From Archaeoglobi archaeon (GTDB lineage: Archaea > Halobacteriota > Archaeoglobi > Archaeoglobales > Archaeoglobaceae): 42,122 nt of DNA. The stretch covers positions 1 through 42,122 of the forward strand of contig JAPDIW010000043.1 of assembly GCA_029259415.1 (NCBI GenBank). The letters run 5' to 3'. Positions 1 through 8,458 of the stretch are shown here, one piece after another. The notes beneath the pieces are model-generated. The model ran no database searches, was not told the DNA's origin, and saw only the letters and a program-made list of their open reading frames with translations. The first letter of the stretch is position 1. Each line of letters starts with the position of its first letter. The translations under genes were made by a program, and so were the position numbers.

Positions 1-181
1 GTTCTTTTTTAGGTCTTCCTGGCTTCTTTAGCCTTGGAATCTCTCCTGTTTCCACGTATTGTTTGTAGATCTGATTTACTCTTCTTGTTGAGATTCCTTC
101 AATCTCTGCTATTATTCTGGTTGGTGTCCCCTTCTTCTTTTCTCTGATTATCCATTTTATCGCTTTTTCGTCGAGTTTCAC
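1..181 (-). mobile_element. N-terminal part of HTH transposase-like ORF, truncated by window edge
   Basis: Minus-strand translation from GTG at 181: VKLDEKAIKWIIREKKKGTPTRIIAEIEGISTRRVNQIYKQYVETGEIPRLKKPGRPKKE; HTH followed by GRPKK linker typical of IS481/IS3-like transposases. Confidence 0.65.
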
Positions 182-255
182 ACAGGGGTTTGTTGAAGTG
201 GGAAATAATTTCGGGAAAAGACAAAAACTGAGATAGGTTTAAAGTTTATTAAAGC

Positions 256-1217
256 TTACAATTTCATGGTGGTGAATATGAAGGATGAAGTGACCCTGTC
301 TACCCATCGAGAAAAGCACTCTTGATACTCCTGCCTGGGCTGCAAGAGTATCACCAAGGCCCCAGGCGAGCACCGTTTTCCTAGCATTGTCAATACCTGA
401 AGCCACCTCCCACCAGCTTCCTCGGCTATATAGAAGAAAGCGACATCTGGATTGTCAAAGTTGTATCCCGGGTGAATTACCGCAGCGAGGTACGTCTGAG
501 TGACGAAGAAGAACGTTATTATCGGAATTACCAGAACAACAGCTCTACTGACGACTTTTCTTGCCTCTATTGTCTCTTCAGCCAAAGTTGTCATTATGTC
601 GAATCCGAGAAAGCTCAACACGGCAACTGAGGCACCGGTAAGGATTGCATTTAACGTAAATGTGTCGGGGTTGTAAAATGGTTTCAGTGTGAACGTCAGA
701 TTTGGACGGTGACTATCTTGACTATTGAGGCAATAACAAAGACTGCAAACACTGCTGTTTCGAATAAAAACAGTGCCATAGTCGCTCTAGCTGTCATCTT
801 TATTCCGAGAATGTTTAGAATCGTCATGGGGACCAAGAACGCTATCGCCCAGATAATCATGCTTATTCCAGTTTCTGCTTCAAGCCATAGTGCAGAGACG
901 AGAATAACGAGAGCAGGGATAAGTATGTAGTCTAGAAGTATAACCCAGCCAGCAATGAAGCCGATGTGCGATCCAAGAGTTTCTCTGACGTAAGCATATA
1001 CAGATCCCGCCTCGGGGTACCTGTATGCGAACTGTCCATAAGCCCAAGCGGTTACAGACATCGCAAGTGCTGCAAGCAAGTAAACAAGCGGGACGTGACC
1101 GCCACTCAGAACTGCTACAATTCCATAAATGCCCATCGGTGCTATGGGCACCATCGTCATTATTGCAAAAGCTATCAAATCTCGCATTCTCAAAACTTTT
1201 TGAAGTTCTTCCGGCAT
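256..1217 (-). pseudogene. APC-family amino acid permease, frameshifted and 3'-truncated
   Basis: ORF 696-1217 carries the permease N-terminus; ORF 256-621 continues (LSFLGFDIMTTLAEE); alternative frames bridge the gaps (FTLKPFYNPDTFTLNAILTGASVAVLSF and VASGIDNARKTVLAWGLGDTLAAQAGVSRVLFSMGRQG), so at least two frameshifts. Confidence 0.8.
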
Positions 1218-1221
1218 GAAA

Positions 1222-2133
1222 TCACCTCCTTTCCCACTTTATTGCCTCCAGCAGTTTCAAAATCGAAGTGTGTTCCTTAGGTATCCTGACTCTGACAGTC
1301 TTCATTGGGTTAACAAGCTGACTAACCTCAACATCAACGACCATGCTTGCGAGCATATACGCGTCCTCCCAAGACAGAGAGTTGCTGTGCTGCAAAACCT
1401 TGACTGCAATTTCTGTTGCTTCTCTAAAAGCTCTGCTAACATCTTCGTCTGACACGAGAATGTAAAAGGCATCATCCGTCTCTACAACTGGCCATTGGGG
1501 GGCTTTACCCTCAACTACGTTGAGTTTGACTGTCACTTCTCCGCTAACCTCACAACTTGCGACGCAGACTTCCCCATCCCCCATCACTGCGTGAAGGTCC
1601 CCTAAACCGAATAGGGCACCGTCCCTGAATACTGGAAAATACACTGCTGCACCCCTGCCTATCACTTTCGTGTCGAGATTTCCACCGTGTCTTCCCGGAG
1701 TTCCGCATGGGACCTCTTCATCACTTGCGACACCAATCACTCCGATCATCGGCTTACATTTTATCTTAAGTCCGTTGTACGTTATGAATTCGTCTTTAAT
1801 CTCACAAACTTTCGTTTTGGGTTCTTTAACCAAGTCTCCAAGCACTCCTGCTCCGGGAACTACTACGATTATGCCTCTATCGGAAATCTTTATGTCCAGT
1901 ATTCTCACTTCCAGTGCATCTCCTCTCTTCACACCCTTCACGTAAATTGGTCCAGTAGCTGGATTCACTTTAGAGAAATCTATTTCTGTGACAAGTTGCT
2001 TTTCAGACGTTATCTGGTTCGAAAAACAGTCTTTAGTCTCTATCTGAACAATGCTTTCCTTCTCAACAGAGATTGCAGGTTTCAACTCTGGTCCGAAGGC
2101 GAAGAAACACGTATCACTCCCTAGTACGTGCAT
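1222..2133 (-). CDS. Acetamidase/formamidase family protein
   Basis: 303 aa; FmdA/AmdA features such as NPATGPIYVKGVKRGDALEV, GTPGRHGGNLD, GLGDLHAVMGDGEV. Confidence 0.9.
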   Translation of the reverse strand: MHVLGSDTCFFAFGPELKPAISVEKESIVQIETKDCFSNQITSEKQLVTEIDFSKVNPATGPIYVKGVKRGDALEVRILDIKISDRGIIVVVPGAGVLGDLVKEPKTKVCEIKDEFITYNGLKIKCKPMIGVIGVASDEEVPCGTPGRHGGNLDTKVIGRGAAVYFPVFRDGALFGLGDLHAVMGDGEVCVASCEVSGEVTVKLNVVEGKAPQWPVVETDDAFYILVSDEDVSRAFREATEIAVKVLQHSNSLSWEDAYMLASMVVDVEVSQLVNPMKTVRVRIPKEHTSILKLLEAIKWERR

Positions 2134-2404
2134 TTAATCACCCCTCGACGCGATGTGGTTCTTGGCATCATGTTTAGAAGGTTTTCTACATGATGGGAAT
2201 TATCTCTCATAGAACTTTGCTCATTGGACGAAAGGATCTATGATTAACAACCAGTAGAATTTTATCTGAAAAACCTTTCGAATTATGTATTAAAATGAAG
2301 ATGCAGTTTCACCATTCCTCAGAACTTTCGCTATGTTTTGTACTGTGAAATTTGAATTCAGCTCCTGATTACGTTTTCAAACAACTTTCAGACCATTTCA
2401 ATTG

Positions 2405-2530
2405 ACCGACATATTGGCGAGATCGCACCAACGAAGCACACCAAAATATTCGCTGGCAAAAACATTTTCAGCCCGCCCATCTCCCGTGAAGCGGGCTTCC
2501 CAGAGAGACCCGCTGAGGAGGTTGTAAAAT
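2405..2530 (+). mobile_element. Possible IS605-type (TnpB C-terminus / right end) relic
   Basis: Open frame TISIDRHIGEIAPTKHTKIFAGKNIFSPPISREAGFPERPAEEVVK*, with a GCCCGC...GCGGGC inverted repeat; resembles TnpB tails ending in REAG(S/F)P; short and uncertain. Confidence 0.3.
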
Positions 2531-3370
2531 GAATGATGTAAGAAAAAACAGGATTAGGGAGGCTATGGAGACCGTGCTGAAAGCATTCGAGAGCAATCCT
2601 GAAAAGGTCGCCCATGCCATTTTCTGGGGAAACAGCAAGCCTTCAGACAGCTGGAGCTTCTTTAACCGATTGATAATGCTGATGAATGAAACTGAGGATG
2701 CAAGAGGCTTCAGGCAGTGGGAGAAGGTGGGAAGGAGAGTTAAGAAGGGTGCCAAAGCTTTCTACATCCTCGCTCCGGTCAGGAAGAAGGTTCCGGTGAA
2801 GGTGAGGAGAGTTGAGAAGGCTGTTGTCGAGGGAGAAGAAGTTGTAATAGAGATTGAAGAGACTGTGATGGTTGAGAAGCTTGTCAGCTTCAAGCCAGTC
2901 CGTTTTCCGCTACGATGATACAGAAGGAGAACCTCTGCCAGAAGAGGAGTTTGACTTTGATTCCATGCAAGTTCAGAGGCATTGTTGAGAAACTCAACCT
3001 GAATGTTGAAACAACAGCTTTCAGAAACTACTACGGCGCGTGCCTCAAAACCAGGGTGATAAAGCTCGCCTCTCCAGAACCCATCGTCTTCCTGCATGAG
3101 CTTTGTCATGCAGTTGATGATCACTTGCACGGCATACAGGGAGGACAGATTCCGTTACAGGAGGTTGTTGCCGAGTTCAGTGCAGCCGTCATAGCCTGTT
3201 TGCTGGGATACAGAGTTCCGCTGGGAAATGGCAAGGAGTACATCGAGAGCTATGGCTTTGTTAACCTCTTCAAGGCCTTCGCGAGAATTGAGAGGGTTGT
3301 TGGGTTCGTGATTGAGAGGACGGCAGGTTTTGAGTTTGAAACTACTTCAGAGTCTCCCTTATGCAGTTAA
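2529..3370 (+). pseudogene. ArdC-like antirestriction protein, frameshifted
   Basis: ORF 2529-2918 (N-terminal ArdC-like: WGNSKPSDSWSFFNRLIMLM..ARGFRQWEKVGRRVKKGAKAFYILAPV); bridge frame FRYDDTEGEPLPEEEFDFDSMQ; ORF 2915-3370 has the metalloprotease motif HELCHAVDD. Two frameshifts. Confidence 0.75.
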
Positions 3371-3857
3371 TGAGCTCATTTTTTACCTTTCCATTTGAAA
3401 ATTCCGGTATATCGCCATAGAAAATTCTTAGCTGTCGATACTGCTACCTTTCAGTGGTATAACACTCTGTATTGACTTTTCGATGTTTTTGAACTGCTCT
3501 AGCTTGGATGTCCTGTCATGCTTCAGTTTTGAGGAATCGAGTATTTGCAGGAACAGCACGGAATCATCCATCCCGATCACACCATACCTGTCGTGGATGA
3601 AGTAATTGGAGAGGGCAGAAACAAGGAATTTCTCGCAAATATAAACCGGTCTGATGTCGGATTCCTCTATCTCGATGATGACCTTCACCCTTCCATCCTT
3701 CAGTATGAGCATATCGACGTCAGCATATTTTGTCTTTCTTGATTTCTGCTCGTTGCAGAATAGAGATACAAGCTGGTCTCCCCCACAAGCCGGATCCTTT
3801 ACGATTTCAAGTTCGGGAAATGCATCGCTTAAAATGTCACCGATGGTTTTTCAATAG
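3342..3857 (-). pseudogene. Decayed PD-(D/E)XK nuclease-like protein
   Basis: CNEQKSRKTKYADVDMLILKDGRVKVIIEIEESDIRPVYICEKFL (D..IExEES pattern); ORF 3428-3712 breaks near 3430 and continues in another frame as RIFYGDIPEFSNGKVKNELINCIRETLK*. Confidence 0.45.
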
Positions 3858-4066
3858 CAATGAAACCTTCTTAATCTAAACAGATAGTCCGACCACAATA
3901 CTCAATAACGTAAATCCTCTCAACTCATTCATTGTTATTCCTTGGGCTCAAAGAAAAAGGAACGTATTAACGTAACACCACCTAGATACAACACAAACCT
4001 GTACCCAGTTTTTTATTGCAAAGTTCTCCATAAGATCTACTTTTACTTCAACCATCCGAATCCACA

Positions 4067-4330
4067 TTAGCGATCATCATCCAAACCATATTTAAATGGC
4101 CTAACTAACCTAAATTTTCCCGGTTCAACCAGCTCAAATAACTCAGTATTTCCACGCGGATTGCCCACTCTATGCTTCCACAGAAAAGCATTATATGTTT
4201 CCTTCCCCAAAGCCCGGACAGGCCCTTCTAAAGTCTTCTTTGGTGAATGGTTCGTTCAATCTTCCTTCTTTTACGCTTTAACTATTGCAGATAAATTCTA
4301 TGTTCTCCCACGGCTTTGGGACAAAACTAC
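4067..4330 (-). pseudogene. Frameshifted remnant of a small conserved-looking domain
   Basis: Two minus frames join as EPFTKEDFRRACPGFGEG / TYNAFLWKHRVGNPRGNTELFELVEPGKFRLVRPFKYGLDDDR*; absent from the ORF track because of frameshift and an upstream stop. Confidence 0.45.
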
Positions 4331-4854
4331 TCCCCCCTTTGGCATCTCAAAATGTTTTGCATGACATTTTAATTTCTATCGGACATTATAAAAATCTTAC
4401 GCTGTGTTTTTGCTGATATAACTTTTCTTCATTCTATTTTACCCTGAATCATGGTACCAGACACATAGATGGAGAAATAAAGCCGGAGATTCGTTATTGT
4501 TTTAGTAATTGTGCGCAAAACCTATATTCAGAGATAGACAAATTTTAACTATAACAGAGGTTGAATAAAACGCTTTAAAAAGGTATTGGTGAATTTTGTC
4601 CCAAAACCGTTCTCCCACCATGTCTACTAAATTTGCCAAATATGTAAATGTTATAGTTCCACAACATCTCGTATTTTCCCTTTTTGCTTGTTATAATATC
4701 CCCAGCTTTACTTCTTTCCAACATCCTCGATAATTCCTCCACAAATCTCCAGTTAATCTCGAGAATAAATGTTCTCATTCTCAGATTGCATTCGAATCTG
4801 GTTGGCAATAGTTTTTATCTTGGAAAGGTTTTTAAAAAGTATAAAGATAGCTAA

Positions 4855-4971
4855 ATTCAAAAATGGCTTATTTATGCAGAACAGAAAGGAAATTGGGTTG
4901 TGGAGAGGTGGGAAAACGATTTGGAGACTCCGGGAAGGTTTAAAAACGCCATTATGGAAGCCAAAAAGTAA
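4855..4971 (+). pseudogene. C-terminal fragment of unknown protein
   Basis: Open frame IQKWLIYAEQKGNWVVERWENDLETPGRFKNAIMEAKK* preceded by an in-frame stop; protein-like composition only. Confidence 0.25.
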
Positions 4972-5102
4972 GTTTTTAATCAATCTAAAACAGAAGAAAA
5001 CAGGGAGCGGAACTAGTCTTTCGAGTATCGTTGATGCTTATGAGTTAATTTCCGGGCCTTTTGGAAATTTGACGAAATCTTCGGTTCGGAGAGTGGTTTG
5101 GA

Positions 5103-5180
5103 ATGTCTAAAGGTAGGTCTGTGAAGGAAATTTTTGAATGCTATTCTGAGTTGGTAGTAGTTAGGAGGTATGAGAAGTGA
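5103..5180 (+). CDS. Possible 25-aa leader ORF overlapping the mod start
   Basis: ATG..MSKGRSVKEIFECYSELVVVRRYEK* with TGA overlapping the GTG start of mod (GTGA). Confidence 0.3.
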   Translation: MSKGRSVKEIFECYSELVVVRRYEK

Positions 5181-7693
5181 GGGAAAGAGAGTTCTATAAA
5201 ACTTTGAGAGATCTGTTTGTAGGTGCAGAGGTTGAAGGCCGGTCGGGATACATCAAACTCATGGGAATAAAATCGAAGTATTTTGAAAAAGTATTTGCTC
5301 AGCTACGAAAGGATATTGATAAAGAACTAAGAGATTTTCCGGAATTTCGTGAAGAACTTTTCGATAAGCTCTACTCCTTCTTTAAGAGATATTTCAGCGA
5401 AACTGGATCTGTTCATTTCTGCTTTACTCCTTTTAGAGAGAATGTGTGGACTAAGGTTTATTCGAATAACAATTCAGCATTCTTCTGGACAACAACACAG
5501 GATATGGCTCTTGATTCCTTGAAAACGAGGGAGTATGAAAGGATCATTACAACTAATGATGTGGCTCTCTTTTGGAAAACGAGAGATTTGTACTACGTTA
5601 AAACAGATAGGCTGTGGAGAAGTATGAGGATTGAATTTGACGGGTACAGGTTCTTCTTTGACGCATCGGAGATCGAACACAGAAAAACGTACGAAAAGAA
5701 GGAAATCATTTTTGAGTTAAAAAGTGTAGAGAACGACGGAACAGTTGTTTTCAAAGTCATTTACTCCGAGAGGGGCAGAAAGACGAAACTCAACGATATT
5801 TTGAGAGAGCTAAAAAAAAGGAATATAGAAATTGATGAAGAAGTGTTGCGGCGAGCTTTTAGAATATTTGAAAAACAGAATGAGGTTGACTACTTTATCC
5901 ACAAAAACCCAAATGCGTTTTTAAAAGAGCAGTTTGGCATTTGGCTTAAGAATTATTTATTGGATGAGGAAAGCATTTTTGATGAAAAAAGGCTTAAGGA
6001 GTTGAAAGCGCTTAAAAAGATAGCTCACAAGATTATCGACTTCATCTCGCAGTTCGAAGACGAGGTAAGAAAGATCTGGGAGAAGCCAAAGTTCGTTTTG
6101 AATAGCAACTATGTGATTACCCTCGATAAGATTAAGGAACTATGTGGAGAGGAGTTTTTAGAGAAAGAGGTCATTCCAGAAGTCTTAAGGAATGAAAGGC
6201 AGTTGGAAGAGTGGAAGGAATTATTTGATATTAAAGTTAAGGAAAAGAGAGATTTGGTTGAGAGAAACACTTTGGAAGGAAAGGGATGGAAAAAACTGCC
6301 AGTTGATACAAAATACTTTGACGGTGAATTCAAGTGGAAGCTCATCGAAAAAATTTGTGAGGCATATAATCTGGATGAGATTTTAGATGGCTGGTTGATA
6401 AAAAGCGAAAACTGGCAAGCTTTGAACACAATCCTACCGAAATTCAAGGGAAAAGTCAGGATGATCTATATCGACCCGCCGTTTAACAAGGAACAGAATG
6501 CAGATTACGAGTACAATGTAAAGTACAAAGATTCTACATGGATAACAATGCTCGAAAACAGAATAACTTTGGCAAAGGAGATTCTATCGGATGGCGGTAG
6601 TATCTATGTAAGATGTGACTACAACGGAAACATGTACGTCAGACTTTTGATGGACGAGATTTTCGGAAAAGAAAACTTCAGGAACGAAATCATTGTAAAT
6701 AGAACTAAGAAAATTTTTGAGGGCGTAAAAGGATTTAATGTTGCAACCGACAGTCTCTTCTTTTATACGAAATCGGACGATTTCCTGTTTAACCCAATAT
6801 TCAAAGAGAGGACTGAACAAAAGTGGATAAATATGCATTCCCCTGGCGAGAGACATCCACCGGAGAGAGTGATATTCGGAAGAGTGTTTTACCCACCGAA
6901 AGGAAGACACTGGACATTCACACAGGAAAAGATAAACCAGCTGATAAAGGAAGGAAGGATCAGAATAAATGAGAGCAAGGAATATGTCGATATGCTTGGA
7001 AATAAAGTTAGAGGTATGCCCCAGTACCTTACGTCTTCTAAAGAAAGGCTAGACTCAAATTGGACAGACGTGCCTGGATATTCCTCTGTCTGGAAGTTCC
7101 AAACTGAGAATTCTGAGCACCTTCTTAAAAGGGTTATTGAAGCGTCATCCAGCAAAGGGGACATTGTGATGGATTTCTTCTTGGGAAGTGGAACGACAAC
7201 GGCGGTAGCCCAGAAACTTGGAAGAAGGTGGATTGGTATAGAGATGGGTGAACATTTTCACACAGTAATCTTGCCGAGAATGAAAAAAGTCCTGGCTGGG
7301 GAGAACTCGGGAATTTCAAAAGAAGTTAATTGGCAGGGAGGCGGATTCTTTAAGTACTACGAATTAGAGCAATTTGAGCAAACCCTAAGAAAAACTTGCT
7401 ATAAAGACGCCGAACCGTTCTTTGATATGGACTCGAATGAAATTTATTCGGAATATGTATTTTTAAAGGATGAAAAATTGCTGTACACTATGGAGTTGGA
7501 TTACAAGAACAACAAAATAAGAGTTGACCCATCAAAACTTTATTCTAATGTCGATATAGCCGAGACTCTCTCTAATTTGAGGGGAAAATTCATTAAGAAA
7601 CTTGCAAGAGACTACGTTGAATTTGAGGACGGAGAAAGGATTTACCTAAAAGAACTTGATTGGAAACTAGTTAAGCCACTTATATGGTGGTAA
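5177..7693 (+). CDS. Type III-like site-specific DNA methyltransferase (Mod)
   Basis: 838 aa; RMIYIDPPFNKEQNADYEYNVKYKDS (DPPF catalytic motif) and GDIVMDFFLGSGTTTAVAQKLGRRWIGIE (SAM motif); AGGAGG SD just upstream of GTG. Confidence 0.9.
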   Translation: MREREFYKTLRDLFVGAEVEGRSGYIKLMGIKSKYFEKVFAQLRKDIDKELRDFPEFREELFDKLYSFFKRYFSETGSVHFCFTPFRENVWTKVYSNNNSAFFWTTTQDMALDSLKTREYERIITTNDVALFWKTRDLYYVKTDRLWRSMRIEFDGYRFFFDASEIEHRKTYEKKEIIFELKSVENDGTVVFKVIYSERGRKTKLNDILRELKKRNIEIDEEVLRRAFRIFEKQNEVDYFIHKNPNAFLKEQFGIWLKNYLLDEESIFDEKRLKELKALKKIAHKIIDFISQFEDEVRKIWEKPKFVLNSNYVITLDKIKELCGEEFLEKEVIPEVLRNERQLEEWKELFDIKVKEKRDLVERNTLEGKGWKKLPVDTKYFDGEFKWKLIEKICEAYNLDEILDGWLIKSENWQALNTILPKFKGKVRMIYIDPPFNKEQNADYEYNVKYKDSTWITMLENRITLAKEILSDGGSIYVRCDYNGNMYVRLLMDEIFGKENFRNEIIVNRTKKIFEGVKGFNVATDSLFFYTKSDDFLFNPIFKERTEQKWINMHSPGERHPPERVIFGRVFYPPKGRHWTFTQEKINQLIKEGRIRINESKEYVDMLGNKVRGMPQYLTSSKERLDSNWTDVPGYSSVWKFQTENSEHLLKRVIEASSSKGDIVMDFFLGSGTTTAVAQKLGRRWIGIEMGEHFHTVILPRMKKVLAGENSGISKEVNWQGGGFFKYYELEQFEQTLRKTCYKDAEPFFDMDSNEIYSEYVFLKDEKLLYTMELDYKNNKIRVDPSKLYSNVDIAETLSNLRGKFIKKLARDYVEFEDGERIYLKELDWKLVKPLIWW

Positions 7694-7694
7694 G

Positions 7695-8453
7695 ATGACA
7701 ATGGAGGTTAAAAAAGAAGTTTATGGAAGTAGACCCTCTATTCTTGAAGGTATATTGAGGGACAACGGTGTTAAGTATCTAAAACATACTTGGCTTATTA
7801 CTTGTAGAGGGATGTTTAACATGGACAGTAACACGAGATATCTTTTCATCTGTGAATTTTTTAATCTAAACGATCTAAGAAATGCTGAATTTCCCACGAA
7901 TCTTTTTAATGAACGTATGATTCGCAGAGTGTTTGGGGTTTTTGTTGATGAAACGAAGGAAGTAATTTACTGGAAGTCTGGATATGGGGATGTGGAAAAA
8001 TACTCTTACGACGAATATATTAAATTGGTCGCAAAGTTAACGGAATGCAAGTATTTAGAGAGTTTTGCCAAAGGTTCTGAACATTCTACGCCGTTTAGTA
8101 GGTTTTTCCGGGAAAATATGGGTAAAGGCTTTGCATTGACAGATATTGATTTCATATTGCCTGATAAAAATATTCTTATAGAAGAAAAGACTTTTATAAA
8201 AAACTGGAGGGGTTATCTAGGCTGGGGTCAATGTTTGTCTCTCAAAGAGCTTAGAAGTGACGTTCTAAACGAAAGTGTAAAGATGTATTTAGTGTTTGTG
8301 GATCGTTCAAATGACCTGCTGTATGTTGTGGAGGACATAAACAGCATTGATTGCAGTAAGACAGCATATCTTGAAAATTGGGGTTCAGCGGTACCGGTTG
8401 AACTAAAAAAGCCTATACCAAAGGAACAGTTTATAGAATTGATTAGTGGCTAA
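7695..8453 (+). CDS. Uncharacterised protein, candidate PD-(D/E)XK nuclease, between mod and res
   Basis: 252 aa; ALTDIDFILPDKNILIEEKTFIKNWRGYLGWGQCLSLKEL fits a D-x(n)-ExK core followed by a GY-x-GxGQ helix. Confidence 0.6.
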   Translation: MTMEVKKEVYGSRPSILEGILRDNGVKYLKHTWLITCRGMFNMDSNTRYLFICEFFNLNDLRNAEFPTNLFNERMIRRVFGVFVDETKEVIYWKSGYGDVEKYSYDEYIKLVAKLTECKYLESFAKGSEHSTPFSRFFRENMGKGFALTDIDFILPDKNILIEEKTFIKNWRGYLGWGQCLSLKELRSDVLNESVKMYLVFVDRSNDLLYVVEDINSIDCSKTAYLENWGSAVPVELKKPIPKEQFIELISG

Positions 8454-8458
8454 TTTGG

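Noticed and set aside
4575-4808. 77-aa minus-strand ORF (MPTRFECNLRMRTFILEINWRFVEELSRML...)
   Set aside because: No recognisable domain and located in a relic-rich region; not supported as a gene.
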